Positions 1 to 16,174 of a stretch of 40,000 nt of DNA are shown piece by piece. Source of the DNA: Deinococci bacterium (GTDB lineage: Bacteria; Deinococcota; Deinococci; Deinococcales; Trueperaceae); the NCBI GenBank assembly GCA_030149325.1, contig JASBRS010000065.1, forward strand, positions 1-40,000. The letters run 5' to 3'. The translations under genes and the position numbers were made by a program. The notes under the pieces were generated by a model. It did no database searches. It saw only the letters and a list, made by a program, of their open reading frames with translations, and had not been told where the DNA came from. Position 1 is the first letter of the stretch. Each line of letters opens with the position of its first letter.

Positions 1-2
1 TG

Positions 3-872
3 AGCCTGGGCGTCCTGATCTACTTCATCCACCACGCCGCCGAGAGCGTCCAGGTCAGCTACGTGCTGGCGCGGGTGGGGCGGGAGCTGACGCAGCAGAT
101 CCTGGCGCTCCCCGAGGCCGGCGCCGACCCCCAGCGCGCGCCGGGGGACGGCGCCCCGGGTCTCCCCGAGGGCTTCGAGGACGAGGCCGTCACCGTCCCC
201 GCCGGCCGAACGGGCTACGTCCAGGCCATCGACCTGGCCGGGCTGGTGGCGCTCGCCCGCGACCAGGGGGCGGTGGTGCGTCTGCACCACCCGCCCGGCA
301 GCTTCGTGATGCTCGACGGCCCGCTGGCCGACGTCCATCCGCCCGAGGCAGCGGAGGCGCTGGAGGGTCGGATCGATGGCGGCTACGCCCTGGGGGCGGT
401 GAGGACGCCGCACCAGGATCCCGGCTTCCTGTTGGATCAACTGCTGGAGGTGGCCGTGCGGGCGCTGTCGCCCGGCACCAACGACCCCTTCACGGCGATC
501 ACCTGCGTCGACCGCCTGGCCGAGGCCCTGAACCTGCTGGCGCACCGCCGCCTGCCCTCCGGCGAGCTGCGCGACGCCGACGGCACCCTGCGGCTGGTGG
601 TGCCGCGCGCCGAGCTGGCGGAGCTGCTCGAGCACCTGTTCGGCGAGCTCCGCGCCTACGGTGCCGGAGACCCGATGGTGGCGCGCCACCTAGCGCTCAG
701 CCTGCGTCGCCTGCAGGCCAGCAGCCCCGATCCCGAGCTGCGGCGGGCTGCCGACCGGGAGGTCGGTCGACTCCTGGAGAGCGCCGTCACGCGCCTCTCC
801 CCCTCCGACTACCAGGCGCTGACACTGGCGTCACGGCGGGTCACCGCCTGGATCCGCATCGAGAACGGCTGA
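3..872 (+). CDS. DUF2254 membrane protein, C-terminal part
   Basis: The reading frame is open from the window edge, so the 5' part is missing; 289 residues are visible. The first residues (SLGVLIYFIHHAAESVQ) and a later RALSPGTNDPFTAITCVDRL stretch are typical of the DUF2254 family, whose full proteins are about 400 residues with N-terminal membrane helices. Here only the end of the last helix and the soluble C-terminal half remain. The family's function is unknown; a membrane or envelope role is assumed from topology. The GTG at 63 is internal and not a true start. The gene ends 10 nt from the convergent glgX stop, with no visible terminator between them. Confidence 0.8.
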   Translation, partial: SLGVLIYFIHHAAESVQVSYVLARVGRELTQQILALPEAGADPQRAPGDGAPGLPEGFEDEAVTVPAGRTGYVQAIDLAGLVALARDQGAVVRLHHPPGSFVMLDGPLADVHPPEAAEALEGRIDGGYALGAVRTPHQDPGFLLDQLLEVAVRALSPGTNDPFTAITCVDRLAEALNLLAHRRLPSGELRDADGTLRLVVPRAELAELLEHLFGELRAYGAGDPMVARHLALSLRRLQASSPDPELRRAADREVGRLLESAVTRLSPSDYQALTLASRRVTAWIRIENG

Positions 873-882
873 CGCCGCGCCC

Positions 883-3015
<2,133 letters not shown>

Positions 3016-3028
3016 CGCGCCGCCGCCC

Positions 3029-3898
3029 TCACAGGTCCCAGAAGCGCAGCTCCGCGTCCTCGAAGGCGGGGTCGGTGGCGTGCGCGAAGGCCAGCAGCCC
3101 GTCGCGGTCGGGCAACTCCAGGTAGTAGCGGAAGTTCGCCAGGTAGCGCTGCACCACCGCCGGTGACAGCCCGAGCCGCTCGGCCTCGACGGCGGCGACC
3201 TCGGCCAGCCGCCCCAGGCCCGCCTCGCGCGCGGCGCGGAAGCGCGCCACCAGGAGCTCCGACGGCGGACGGTCGTCAAGCGAGGCCCACACCGCGAAGG
3301 TGAAGGGCAGGCGGGTGTGGCGGTACCAGGCCTCGCCGAGGTCGGTCACCTCGGGGTGTCGACCGTCGATCTCGCGCAGCGCGACCGCCTCGCGCAGGGC
3401 GGCGTCGCCGATCAACAAGGCGGCGTCGTGGTCGCGCAGCATGGCGTCGAGGTCGGGCGCCATCGGCACGAACGTCGCCTCCACGCCGTCGGCGTCCAGC
3501 AGCGTGCGCAGCAGCTCGACGCTGGTCGCGGAGTGGGTGGTCACCGCGACCCGCGCACCCGCCAGCTCGCGCCAGGGCCGCCAGTGGAAGAGCATGACGC
3601 TGTACACGGGCCCGAGCGTGGCGATCGAGAAGTCCGGCAGCGCCCGCAGGCGATGCCGGTTGCGGACGAACTCGATCGACGAGATCAGGGTGAGGTCGAT
3701 GCTGCCGGCCAGCAGCGCGGCGTTGAGCTCGGTGGGGACGCCGTGGACGAACTCGGAACGCCCCTCGTCGGTGCGCCATGGGGTGAGCCCCCAGTGCAGG
3801 GGGGCCACGTTGGTGTAGGAGACGATCCCCAGTCGCTCGACCCGGGCAGGCGCGCCGGCGCCCTTGGAGGCCCCCTCGACACCGCCGCCGCGGCTCAT
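3029..3898 (-). CDS. mqnA: Chorismate dehydratase MqnA (futalosine menaquinone pathway)
   Basis: MqnA converts chorismate to 3-[(1-carboxyvinyl)oxy]benzoate, the first step of the futalosine route to menaquinone. The 289-residue protein has the family start [13 protein letters not shown] at residues 22-34, and the periplasmic-binding-protein-like fold is supported by [20 protein letters not shown] and the LIGDAAL segment. About 20 Gly/Ala-rich residues precede the conserved start, so the true start could be slightly later. The gene follows mqnE by 19 nt and precedes glgX by 13 nt. Its pairing with mqnE, the next enzyme of the pathway, makes the call firm. Confidence 0.92.
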   Translation of the reverse strand: MSRGGGVEGASKGAGAPARVERLGIVSYTNVAPLHWGLTPWRTDEGRSEFVHGVPTELNAALLAGSIDLTLISSIEFVRNRHRLRALPDFSIATLGPVYSVMLFHWRPWRELAGARVAVTTHSATSVELLRTLLDADGVEATFVPMAPDLDAMLRDHDAALLIGDAALREAVALREIDGRHPEVTDLGEAWYRHTRLPFTFAVWASLDDRPPSELLVARFRAAREAGLGRLAEVAAVEAERLGLSPAVVQRYLANFRYYLELPDRDGLLAFAHATDPAFEDAELRFWDL

Positions 3899-3917
3899 GG
3901 CGCGAACGTCCTCGCCC

Positions 3918-5048
3918 TCACGCGTACACCTTCAGCTCGCGGTAGAGCGCGTCACGCCGAACGGGAACTCGGCCGGCGTCCTGGACCAGCCGCACCAGCT
4001 CGCTCTCGGTCATGCCCTGCTCGGTGACGGCGCCGGAGGCGTGCGCGATGCGCTCGTCCTTGATGGTGCCGTCGATGTCGCTCACGCCGGCGGAGAGCGT
4101 CACCTGGGTGAGCTCGGGGGTGATCATGATCCAGTAGCCCTTGATGTGGGGGAAGTTGTCGAGCATCAGCCGCGACACCGCCAGGTTCCGGAGATCGTCG
4201 AGGCCGGTGGTGAAGCGCGTCCCCAGCTCGATCGCCAGGGGGTTGTTGTCGGGCTGGAAGGCCAGCGGCACGAACGAGTAGAAGCCGGGCGCCTCGTCCT
4301 GCAGCTCCCGTAGCCGGATCATGTGGTCCAGCCGGTCGGCGTGCGACTCCACGTGGCCGTAGAGCATGGTGGCGTTGGTGGGGATGCCGAGTTCGTGGGC
4401 GGTGCGGTGCACCTCCAGCCACCCCTCGGCGCTCACCTTGGCGCGCGCGATGCGCCGGCGCACGTGCTCGGCGAAGATCTCCGCGCCGCCGCCGGGCATC
4501 GCCACCAGCCCCGCCTCCTTGAGCTCCGAGAGCACCTCCCGGTAGCTGAGGCGCGGGCGCGTGATGCGCGTGAAGTGGTGGATCTCGGCGGCCGTCCAGG
4601 CCTTGACCTGGATGCCCGGGTAGCGCTGGGTCAGCCCCGACACCAGGTCGAGGTAGTACGACCAGGGGCGGGTGGGGTGGTGCCCGGCGGTGATGTGGAT
4701 CTCCGTCAGGTCGGGGTGGTGGTGCCGATCGACGTACTCCCAGACGTCGTCCAGCTCCATGTCCCAGACGCCTTCCTCGTCCAGCTTGCGCTGGAAGCCG
4801 CAGAAGGTGCAGCCGACGTAGCAGACGTTGGTCTGCGACAGCCTCAGCGAGTGAACGAAGTAGGCCTTGTCGCCCACCCGGCGCTCGCGCACCAGGTCGG
4901 CCATGCGGGCCACGGCAGCCACGTCGCGGGTCGCGAACAGCGTCATGCCGTCCTCGAGCGTGAGGCGGCGGCCCTCGAGGACCTTGTCGGCGATGGGCTC
5001 GAGCTTGGGGTCGTCGATCAGCAGGTCGCGCACTCCGGCCACGGTCAC
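3918..5048 (-). CDS. mqnE: Aminodeoxyfutalosine synthase MqnE (radical SAM)
   Basis: MqnE is a radical SAM enzyme joining SAM and the MqnA product to form aminodeoxyfutalosine in menaquinone synthesis. The [4Fe-4S]-binding CX3CX2C motif is at Cys76, Cys80 and Cys83 (TNVCYVGCTFCGF). The AWTAAEIHHF and MPGGGAEIF segments fit MqnE better than the later-acting MqnC. Length, 376 residues, is normal. The GTG start at 5048 sits 7 nt downstream of a TATACT box, so the transcript is probably leaderless, and the gene appears to head an mqnE-mqnA-glgX unit separate from the lpdA operon upstream. MqnC cannot be fully excluded by eye. Confidence 0.9.
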   Translation of the reverse strand: MTVAGVRDLLIDDPKLEPIADKVLEGRRLTLEDGMTLFATRDVAAVARMADLVRERRVGDKAYFVHSLRLSQTNVCYVGCTFCGFQRKLDEEGVWDMELDDVWEYVDRHHHPDLTEIHITAGHHPTRPWSYYLDLVSGLTQRYPGIQVKAWTAAEIHHFTRITRPRLSYREVLSELKEAGLVAMPGGGAEIFAEHVRRRIARAKVSAEGWLEVHRTAHELGIPTNATMLYGHVESHADRLDHMIRLRELQDEAPGFYSFVPLAFQPDNNPLAIELGTRFTTGLDDLRNLAVSRLMLDNFPHIKGYWIMITPELTQVTLSAGVSDIDGTIKDERIAHASGAVTEQGMTESELVRLVQDAGRVPVRRDALYRELKVYA

Positions 5049-5055
5049 GGCTCCG

Positions 5056-5061
5056 AGTATA
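5056..5061 (-). promoter_or_regulatory. -10 box of mqnE, leaderless geometry
   Basis: TATACT on the minus strand ends 7 nt before the GTG of mqnE, which would place the transcription start at the start codon. No convincing -35 box is visible. Confidence 0.55.
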
Positions 5062-5109
5062 GCCCCGGTTCGACGGCGAGCCCGAACGCCACCTTGCGGC
5101 CCAAGGCGC

Positions 5110-6504
<1,395 letters not shown>

Positions 6505-6507
6505 GCC

Positions 6508-7743
<1,236 letters not shown>

Positions 7744-7772
7744 GGGGGTTCTCTCCTCGGGTCCAGGGGGGG

Positions 7773-10565
<2,793 letters not shown>

Positions 10566-10815
10566 GGCCTCACCTATGCGGCCTTCCGGGCCGCCGGTCC
10601 GTGCGCCCGGCCCCGCGTCGCCACCTTCGTCCACGCCCCGGCGAGCGCCGGGGCCTGCGGGTTGCGTACGGGACAAGCGGGAACACGTTGCAGAGCGCCC
10701 GGACGCCGTCTCGCCCGTGCGCCGGGCGGCGGGTTCACGTCCTCAGGCATGGTCGGTTCGCGCGGCGTGCACGGCGATCTCGGACCGCGCGTAGAACCCC
10801 CTTCATGCGTCCCCT

Positions 10816-10821
10816 GTTGTA
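10816..10821 (-). promoter_or_regulatory. Possible sucA extended -10 box
   Basis: TACAAC preceded by TGA forms an extended -10 on the minus strand; no -35 is recognisable. If used, it gives sucA a leader of about 245 nt, unusually long for this window. Confidence 0.3.
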
Positions 10822-10891
10822 TCACAGTGCCCCGCAGAAGACGCCGACCCCCACGACGTCGCGGGCGCCGCGGGCGCCGCCGGGCCTGCGG

Positions 10892-10897
10892 TAGGCT
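10892..10897 (+). promoter_or_regulatory. -10 box of fructokinase gene, leaderless geometry
   Basis: TAGGCT ends 6 nt before the ATG at 10904, so transcription would begin at or next to the start codon. Confidence 0.5.
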
Positions 10898-10903
10898 GAC
10901 GGC

Positions 10904-11872
10904 ATGACTGGGTCCCCGCAGGCGGTCGCCCTGGGCGAGCTGCTCATCGACTTCGTACCGGAGGAGAACGGCGTCTCGCTGGCCGAGGCGCGCGCCTTCG
11001 TCAAGGCTCCCGGCGGCGCTCCCGCCAACGTCGCCGTCGGCCTCGCCCGGCTGGGCGTCCGTGCCGGCTTCCTCGGCAAGGTGGGGGACGACCCCTTCGG
11101 CCGGTATCTGGCCGGCGTCCTGACCGAGAACGGCGTCGACGCGTCGCAGCTCCGCTACGACGACGGCGCCCGGACGGCGCTGGCGTTCGTATCGTTGACG
11201 CGCGGCGGCGAGCGCGACTTCCTCTTCTACCGCCACCCCAGCGCCGACATGCGCCTGCGGCCCGACGAGATCGACGCGGACTACCTGGCGGGGGCGAAGG
11301 TCCTCCACATCGGGAGCATCGGGCTCATCCAGGAACCGTCGCGCTCCGCCACCCTGCGGGCCCTCGATGTCGCCGAGGAGCACGGCCTGCGCATCTCCTA
11401 CGACGCCAACCTGCGGCTGGCGCTGTGGCCCTCGCCGGACGCCGCGCGTGAGGGCATCCGCAGCGTGTGGCGACGGGCCCAGGTGATCAAGATCAGCGAC
11501 GACGAGCTGGAGTTCCTGACGGGCGGGCGCGACCTGGCGGCCGCCCGCACCCTCCGCCACGACCGCCTCGAGCTGCTGGTGGTCACGCGCGGCGCGGCGG
11601 GCGTGGGGTACCTGACGCGCCAGGGCGAGGGCGAGGTCGAAGGCTTCCGCGTCGAGACCGTCGACACCACCGGAGCCGGCGACGCCTTCACGGCGGCGCT
11701 GCTGGCGGAGCTGCTGGAGCGCGACCCGCTGGCCGCGGGGCGCGGCGCCCTCGAGGCCGCACTGCGGCGCGCCAACGCCTATGCCGCCCTCACCACCACG
11801 CGCCGGGGAGCGATCCCGGCGCTGCCCAGCCGGCAGCAGTTGAAGGCGTTCCTCACCGAGCGGGGCGGCTGA
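10904..11872 (+). CDS. PfkB-family carbohydrate kinase, probable fructokinase
   Basis: This is predicted to phosphorylate fructose, or a related keto sugar, with ATP in the cytoplasm. The 322-residue protein has both PfkB signatures: the N-terminal glycine-rich [16 protein letters not shown] and the C-terminal DTTGAGDAF with the catalytic base Asp260. The [11 protein letters not shown] start and [13 protein letters not shown] are typical of bacterial fructokinases; 2-keto-3-deoxygluconate kinase is the main alternative. There is no ribosome-binding site before the ATG, only a -10 box 6 nt away. It stands alone, diverging from sucA, with hairpins downstream. Confidence 0.85.
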   Translation: MTGSPQAVALGELLIDFVPEENGVSLAEARAFVKAPGGAPANVAVGLARLGVRAGFLGKVGDDPFGRYLAGVLTENGVDASQLRYDDGARTALAFVSLTRGGERDFLFYRHPSADMRLRPDEIDADYLAGAKVLHIGSIGLIQEPSRSATLRALDVAEEHGLRISYDANLRLALWPSPDAAREGIRSVWRRAQVIKISDDELEFLTGGRDLAAARTLRHDRLELLVVTRGAAGVGYLTRQGEGEVEGFRVETVDTTGAGDAFTAALLAELLERDPLAAGRGALEAALRRANAYAALTTTRRGAIPALPSRQQLKAFLTERGG

Positions 11873-11918
11873 ACGACGGAGCGGCCGAGGCGGGGCGCGA
11901 GGCCGGCCCCACGTCCGA

Positions 11919-11956
11919 GGGGCCGCGAACCCCCGCGCGCACCCGGGAGCGGCCCC
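11919..11956. repeat. Inverted repeat downstream of fructokinase
   Basis: Perfect 8-bp arms GGGGCCGC (11919-11926) and GCGGCCCC (11949-11956). The left arm can instead pair with CGGCCCC at 11904-11910, so the two hairpins exclude each other. The 10-mer CGGCCCCACG also occurs as a direct repeat at 11904 and 11950. Confidence 0.5.
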
Positions 11957-11965
11957 ACGAGAAGA

Positions 11966-11995
11966 GCGCCCTTCCGGGCGCCCGCTGTTCCTTTC
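11966..11995 (+). terminator. Terminator-like hairpin after fructokinase
   Basis: GCGCCC-TTCC-GGGCGC (11966-11981) is followed on the plus strand by a pyrimidine-rich run (TGTTCCTTT). Read on the minus strand the same stem carries a GGAA loop and is followed by TCTTCTC, so it could also end a minus-strand transcript. Confidence 0.45.
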
Positions 11996-12006
11996 GATGT
12001 AGAGGC

Positions 12007-12035
12007 ATTATAGACCGCTATGCGGGATTCGTCAA
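12007..12035 (-). promoter_or_regulatory. Near-consensus promoter facing no gene
   Basis: On the minus strand, TTGACG (12030-12035) and TATAAT (12007-12012) are separated by exactly 17 nt. This is the best sigma-70-type promoter seen in the window. Transcription would start near 12000 and run toward the antisense side of the fructokinase 3' end, with a hairpin about 20 nt after the start. Confidence 0.6.
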
Positions 12036-12087
12036 GATTATGCAGCGACACCGGCCCCATGCGCGCTCGAGCGGGCCACGCTCGTGG

Positions 12088-12093
12088 CAGACT
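12088..12093 (+). promoter_or_regulatory. Weak -10 box of the dehydratase gene, leaderless geometry
   Basis: CAGACT lies 6 nt before the ATG at 12100. It departs from TANNNT at the first base but keeps the spacing seen before other genes in this window. Confidence 0.35.
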
Positions 12094-12099
12094 TGGGGG

Positions 12100-13110
12100 A
12101 TGAGGCCGGCAGGAACGCCCCCCTTCCCCGGACACGACGACCTCGAGCAGGCGCGCCGCGCCGTCGCCGCCGCAGCCGTGCGAACCCCACTCGTACGCCT
12201 CCCCCTCGACGGTCCGGACGGCGCCGCGGTGTACGCCAAGGCCGAGAACCTGCAGCGCACCGGCTCGTTCAAGCTGCGCGGCGCCCTGAACTTCCTGGCG
12301 GCGCTGCCGCCGGCGACGCGGGCGCGCGGGGTGGTCACGCATTCCAGCGGCAACCACGCCCAGGGCGTGGCCTTCGCAGCACGCCACTACGGCGTGCCGG
12401 CGACCATCGTCATCCCCGAGGGCGCGCCGCGCGTCAAGGTCGAGGGCACCCGAGCGTTGGGCGCCGAGGTGGTGCGCTGCGAGAACAGCCAGGCCGCCCG
12501 GCACGGAACCGCGGAGCGGCTGGCGCACGAACGCGGGGCGACGCTGGTGCCGCCCTACGACCACCCCTGGATCGTCGCCGGCCAGGCCACCGTCGGGCTC
12601 GAGATCGCCGAGGATCTCCCGGACGTCGCCAACGTCCTGGTCCCGATCGGCGGCGGCGGGCTGGCGGGGGGCATGTGCCTGGCGCTGGCCGAACGCGCTC
12701 CGGACGCCCGCGTGATCGGCGTCGAACCGGAGCTGGCTGCCGACGCCCGCGACTCGTTGACCTCGGGCACGCGCACCGCCTGGCCCGCCGCCGACTTGAC
12801 GCGCACCCTGGCCGACGGGGTACGCACGCAGAGCATCGGCGAGCTCAACTTCGCGGTCCTGCGGCGCTACCTGGCCGGCGTCCGCACCGTCGACGAAGCG
12901 TCCATCCGGCGAGCGACCGCCTGGTACGTGGAGCGCGCCCGCCTGGTGGCCGAACCCACCGGCGCCCTCACTCTGGCGGCTCTGACGCACCTCCTGGACG
13001 GTCGGGGGGAGGGTCCGACGTTGGCGCCGGGACCGATCGTGGTGGTGATCTCCGGCGGGAACGTCGACGCCGAGCTGCTGTGCCGGCTCCTGGAGGACCC
13101 CGAGACCTGA
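12100..13110 (+). CDS. Threonine/serine dehydratase, PLP fold type II
   Basis: This PLP enzyme probably deaminates threonine or serine to a 2-oxo acid. It has 336 residues. The PLP lysine is Lys58 in [20 protein letters not shown] binds the substrate carboxylate, and [10 protein letters not shown] binds the PLP phosphate. There is no C-terminal ACT domain, so it resembles catabolic threonine ammonia-lyase or serine racemase more than biosynthetic, isoleucine-regulated IlvA. The frame is open far upstream, but the protein begins at the ATG at 12100. It appears to be a single-gene unit. Confidence 0.85.
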   Translation: MRPAGTPPFPGHDDLEQARRAVAAAAVRTPLVRLPLDGPDGAAVYAKAENLQRTGSFKLRGALNFLAALPPATRARGVVTHSSGNHAQGVAFAARHYGVPATIVIPEGAPRVKVEGTRALGAEVVRCENSQAARHGTAERLAHERGATLVPPYDHPWIVAGQATVGLEIAEDLPDVANVLVPIGGGGLAGGMCLALAERAPDARVIGVEPELAADARDSLTSGTRTAWPAADLTRTLADGVRTQSIGELNFAVLRRYLAGVRTVDEASIRRATAWYVERARLVAEPTGALTLAALTHLLDGRGEGPTLAPGPIVVVISGGNVDAELLCRLLEDPET

Positions 13111-13179
13111 CGCGGCCGGGCGAGCACCGCACTCCTCTCGGGGGCCGCAGTCTTCACGCACCTTCATGAAGTCGTGGAC

Positions 13180-13185
13180 TATCCT
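13180..13185 (+). promoter_or_regulatory. -10 box of small membrane protein gene, leaderless geometry
   Basis: TATCCT ends 6 nt before the GTG at 13192 and helps decide that start over an upstream in-frame GTG at 13174. Confidence 0.5.
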
Positions 13186-13191
13186 GGGGGC

Positions 13192-13458
13192 GTGTCGGCC
13201 CTCGTCGTCATGTTGCTCCTCGGGTTCCTGCTGGTCCTCGCCGTCAGCCTGACCCTGTGGTCCGCGCTCACCCTCACGCCTCCGCCCCCCTCGGCGCTGG
13301 AGCCCGAGGTCGCGGCGGTGGCGCCGGCCCCCGTGCGACCCACCAACGATGAGGTCCGCGGCGCGCGGGCGACCGTACGCGGACGCAGCGAACCGTCCGA
13401 CGACGCCTTCGAGCGCTTCCTGCGTTCCGACCGCCGGCGCGACGAAAGCGAGTTCTGA
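13192..13458 (+). CDS. Small single-pass membrane protein, unknown function
   Basis: An 88-residue protein I do not recognise. Residues 2-26 ([20 protein letters not shown] onward) form one hydrophobic helix, followed by a Pro/Ala-rich segment and a charged tail ending [19 protein letters not shown]. No ribosome-binding site precedes the GTG; the -10 box lies 6 nt upstream. It sits alone between the dehydratase and the crotonase-fold gene. A role at the membrane is likely only from the topology; no motif suggests a specific function. Confidence 0.6.
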   Translation: MSALVVMLLLGFLLVLAVSLTLWSALTLTPPPPSALEPEVAAVAPAPVRPTNDEVRGARATVRGRSEPSDDAFERFLRSDRRRDESEF

Positions 13459-13534
13459 CGCCCTCGGGCGGCCAGGGCGATTCCGCACCCGCCGCGGTAG
13501 GCTGGGTTCACACTCCAACAGGGAGGGAACCCCC

Positions 13535-14338
13535 ATGCCCTTCGAGCGATACCGCCGCCTGACGCTGACCCGGCCCGAGGACGGCATCCTGGTCGTCACC
13601 ATGGATCGCCCGGAACGCCTCAACGCCGCCGACGAGGTGATGCACCGCGAGCTCGTCGACATCTGGCGCGACATCGACGCCGCCGACGACGTCGAGGTGG
13701 CGGTGCTGCGCGGTGCGGGCGCCGGATTCTCGGCGGGCGGCGACCTGGACATGGTGGAGCGCATCGCCGACGACTGGACGACCCGCGTACGCGTCTGGAA
13801 GGAGGCACGCGACCTGGTCCGCAACCTCGTCGATTGCGGCAAGCCGGTGGTCTCGGCCATCCACGGCGCCGCGGTGGGCGCCGGGCTGGTCGCGGGGCTC
13901 CTGGCCGACGTGTCGATCGCCGCTCGCGACGCCCGCATCATCGACGGCCACACGCGTCTGGGGGTAGCGGCCGGCGACCACGCCGCAGCGGTGTGGCCGC
14001 TGTTGACCGGCATGGCCAAGGCCAAGTACCACCTGCTCACGTGCGAGCCGCTGTCGGGCGAGGAGGCCGAGCGCATCGGACTCGTCAGCCTGTGCGTCGA
14101 CGGCGAGCAGCTCGACGAGCGCGCCCTGGAGGTCGCCCGCCGCCTGAAGGGCGGCAGCGCCAGCGCCATCCGCTGGACGAAGCACGCCCTCAACCACTGG
14201 TACCGCCTGGCGGCACCCACCTTCGAGACGAGTCTCGCCCTGGAGTTCCTCGGCTTCACCGGGCCCGACGTCCGCGAGGGGATCGCCTCCCTGCGGGAGA
14301 AGCGCTCGCCTCGGTTCGAGGACGCCGCGCCACTGTGA
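13535..14338 (+). CDS. Enoyl-CoA hydratase/isomerase family protein
   Basis: A 267-residue crotonase-fold protein, probably acting on an acyl-CoA thioester. The oxyanion-hole segments are visible as GFSAGGDL and [13 protein letters not shown], and MDRPERLNA is a family start motif. The region that usually carries the catalytic glutamates reads [15 protein letters not shown], so hydratase activity is not assured and the substrate is unknown. The start is the ATG at 13535 with GGGAGG upstream; a TAGGCT box at 13498-13503 would give a short conventional leader. No other fatty-acid genes are next to it. Confidence 0.85.
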   Translation: MPFERYRRLTLTRPEDGILVVTMDRPERLNAADEVMHRELVDIWRDIDAADDVEVAVLRGAGAGFSAGGDLDMVERIADDWTTRVRVWKEARDLVRNLVDCGKPVVSAIHGAAVGAGLVAGLLADVSIAARDARIIDGHTRLGVAAGDHAAAVWPLLTGMAKAKYHLLTCEPLSGEEAERIGLVSLCVDGEQLDERALEVARRLKGGSASAIRWTKHALNHWYRLAAPTFETSLALEFLGFTGPDVREGIASLREKRSPRFEDAAPL

Positions 14339-14405
14339 GCCCGGACCCTGCGGACCCCGATCGCCGCGGGTCCGCCCCCCGTTTTCGCGGCCGACGGCGG
14401 CGAGC

Positions 14406-14411
14406 TACACT
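14406..14411 (+). promoter_or_regulatory. -10 box of the histidine kinase operon, leaderless geometry
   Basis: TACACT ends 6 nt before the GTG at 14418; a weak TTTTCG lies 18 nt further upstream at 14382-14387. Confidence 0.5.
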
Positions 14412-14417
14412 CGGGCC

Positions 14418-15572
14418 GTGAAGGCGCCTTCCCGCCTCCAGCGACTCGCCACCGTCAACGCCATCGGCGACGCCCTCAATGCCGCCCCCACCTTCCAGGA
14501 GGCCGCTCCCGAGGCCCTGACGCGGCTGTTGGAGCGCGTGGCCCTGAGTGCCGGCTGGTGGTTCCTGTCGACCGTCGACGAGGGCGATCCGCACGAGGGC
14601 GGCTTCCGGCTGGCGGCCGCCACCGGCCTGCCGCCCGCACTCGCTCACGACGATGCCGCACCCCTACGTCGCGCCGGCTGCGAGTGCCAGCGCCTGCTCC
14701 GCAGCGGCCAGCTCGAACGCGGCATCAACATGGTGACCTGCAGCCGGCTGCGCGACGCTCACGGCGACAAGGGGGGGCTGACCATCCACGCCAGCGTTCC
14801 GCTCCCCGGCCACGACGGCCCGGTGGGCATCCTGAACCTGGCTGCGCCCGGGGATACCCGGTTCGACGACGAGACGCTGGCCTTCCTCGCGGCAGTGGGG
14901 CGACAGCTCGCCGTCGCCTACGATCGCTCCCGGCTGCTGGACGAACGCACCCGGCAGGCGCGCTACGCCGCTGCCCTCGAGGAACGTCAACGTCTGGCCC
15001 AGGACATGCACGACTCCCTGGCCCAGCTCCTGTTCGCGGCCGACCTGTCGCTGACCGTGGCGGCCCAGCACCCGGAGCCCGCAGGGCGCCAGCGAGCCGC
15101 GGACGATGCCGCCGAGTCGGTCCGAGCTGCGCTCGCCGAGCTGCGGTCGCTGGTCGAGGTGATGCGGCCGGCCGACCTCTCGGCCGGCCTTCGCACGGCC
15201 CTCCAGCGCCTCGCGCGCCGAACGCGAGGCTCGCTGCGCGTGCACCTGGAGCTCCCCGACGAGGAGCCCGACGCGGAGCTGGCCGAGGCCCTCTACCGCA
15301 TCGCCCAGGAGGCGGTCCACAACAGCCTCCGGCACGGGGGCGCCTCCAGCCTGTGGCTGCGCCTGGAGCGCTCCGGTGATCGCCTTCGTCTGGTCGTGGA
15401 CGATGACGGCGTAGGCTTCGGTCCCCACCCCGAAGAGCGCCTGGGCAGCGGTTTCGGGCTGGCGGGGATGCGTGACCGCGCCCTGCGGGTGGGGGGCACC
15501 GTGACGTTCGGCAACCGCCCGCAGGGCGGTGTCCGCATCGAGGCGGAGGTCCCGTGGTCAGCCGCGTCCTGA
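14418..15572 (+). CDS. GAF-domain histidine kinase, NarL/LuxR-system type
   Basis: Sensor kinase of a two-component system, 384 residues, with no membrane helix or signal peptide, so it probably senses a cytoplasmic or diffusible signal. Residues 15-170 look like a GAF domain with several cysteines (CECQ, TCSR). A HisKA_3 dimerisation segment carries the phosphorylated His198 ([13 protein letters not shown]). The C-terminal ATPase domain has the N-box ([10 protein letters not shown]), the G1 box DDDGVGF and [12 protein letters not shown]. The GTG start sits 6 nt after a -10 box. The 3' end overlaps the response regulator by 19 nt, which implies translational coupling. The ligand is unknown; a metal or heme site in the GAF domain is possible but unproven. 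Confidence 0.9.
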   Translation: MKAPSRLQRLATVNAIGDALNAAPTFQEAAPEALTRLLERVALSAGWWFLSTVDEGDPHEGGFRLAAATGLPPALAHDDAAPLRRAGCECQRLLRSGQLERGINMVTCSRLRDAHGDKGGLTIHASVPLPGHDGPVGILNLAAPGDTRFDDETLAFLAAVGRQLAVAYDRSRLLDERTRQARYAAALEERQRLAQDMHDSLAQLLFAADLSLTVAAQHPEPAGRQRAADDAAESVRAALAELRSLVEVMRPADLSAGLRTALQRLARRTRGSLRVHLELPDEEPDAELAEALYRIAQEAVHNSLRHGGASSLWLRLERSGDRLRLVVDDDGVGFGPHPEERLGSGFGLAGMRDRALRVGGTVTFGNRPQGGVRIEAEVPWSAAS

Positions 15573-16159
15573 TCGTCGACGATCATCCGGTGGTACGCGC
15601 CGGGCTGCGGTCGTTCCTGGAACTCCAGCCCGACTTCGAGGTCGTGGCCGAGGCCGGCGACCTGCGCAGCGCGGCCGAGGCCTTCGAGGCGACACACCCC
15701 GACCTCGTGCTCCTCGACGTGCAACTCCCCGACGGCAACGGCCTCGCGCTCCTCGATGCCTTCGTCGGGAGCGCGCGCGTGCTCGTCCTGAGCAGCTACC
15801 TCGACGAGGGCAAGGTGCGCCAGGCCATGCGCCTCGGCGCGGCCGGCTACGTCCTCAAGCACGCGGGTCCGGCGGCCCTGCTCGACAAGGTGCGCGCCGC
15901 CCTGCGCGGAGAGCTGCCGCTCGATCCCGAAGCGGTACGGGCGCTGACGTCGGCCGACGTCGACCCCTTCGCCGAGCTCACGCCGCGCGAGCGCCAGGTG
16001 CTCGCGCTCATGGCCGAGGGCCTCAGCAACAAGGCTATCGCCGCGCGGCTGACGATCAGCGAGAAGACGGTCAAGACGCACGCCAGCCACGTCTTCGCCA
16101 AGCTCGACGTGCGCGACCGGGTGCAGGCGGTGCTGATCGCCAAGCAGCACGGCTGGTAG
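15554..16159 (+). CDS. LuxR/NarL-family response regulator
   Basis: DNA-binding partner of the overlapping kinase, 201 residues. The receiver domain has the acidic pair in [10 protein letters not shown] and the phospho-acceptor Asp55 (LVLLDVQLPDGNG). A C-terminal LuxR-type helix-turn-helix spans about residues 140-200 (LTPRERQVLALMAEGLSNK, then KTVKTHASHVFAKL). The GTG start lies inside the kinase gene. Its targets are unknown; nothing nearby shows an obvious binding site. It ends 15 nt from the convergent SDR gene. Confidence 0.92.
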   Translation: MVSRVLIVDDHPVVRAGLRSFLELQPDFEVVAEAGDLRSAAEAFEATHPDLVLLDVQLPDGNGLALLDAFVGSARVLVLSSYLDEGKVRQAMRLGAAGYVLKHAGPAALLDKVRAALRGELPLDPEAVRALTSADVDPFAELTPRERQVLALMAEGLSNKAIAARLTISEKTVKTHASHVFAKLDVRDRVQAVLIAKQHGW

Positions 16160-16174
16160 CAGCCCGGGCCCGGC

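Larger units (their letters stand above)
10566..10903. other. Intergenic region between divergent sucA and fructokinase genes
   Basis: About 340 nt without a convincing gene. It holds the fructokinase -10 box at its right end, a possible minus-strand extended -10 (TGATACAAC, box 10816-10821) for sucA, and a small perfect inverted repeat at 10636-10653 (CCCCGGC-GAGC-GCCGGGG) that would sit in the sucA leader. A 58-codon Arg/Pro-rich frame (10574-10750, minus) ends 8 nt before sucA but lacks protein-like composition. Confidence 0.5.

Noticed and set aside
10574-10750. A 58-codon minus-strand frame ending 8 nt before sucA, as a possible leader peptide
   Set aside because: The composition is Arg/Pro/Gly-rich, as expected from random high-GC sequence; there is no ribosome site before its ATG and no amino-acid run suggesting attenuation.
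10816-10835. CRP-like site near the possible sucA promoter (TGTGA half-site)
   Set aside because: Only one half-site is present; no matching TCACA at the required spacing.
11957-12000. The GGAA-capped hairpin as a signal recognition particle RNA
   Set aside because: The conserved asymmetric loops around the GGAA tetraloop of 4.5S RNA are absent, and the transcript would be too short.
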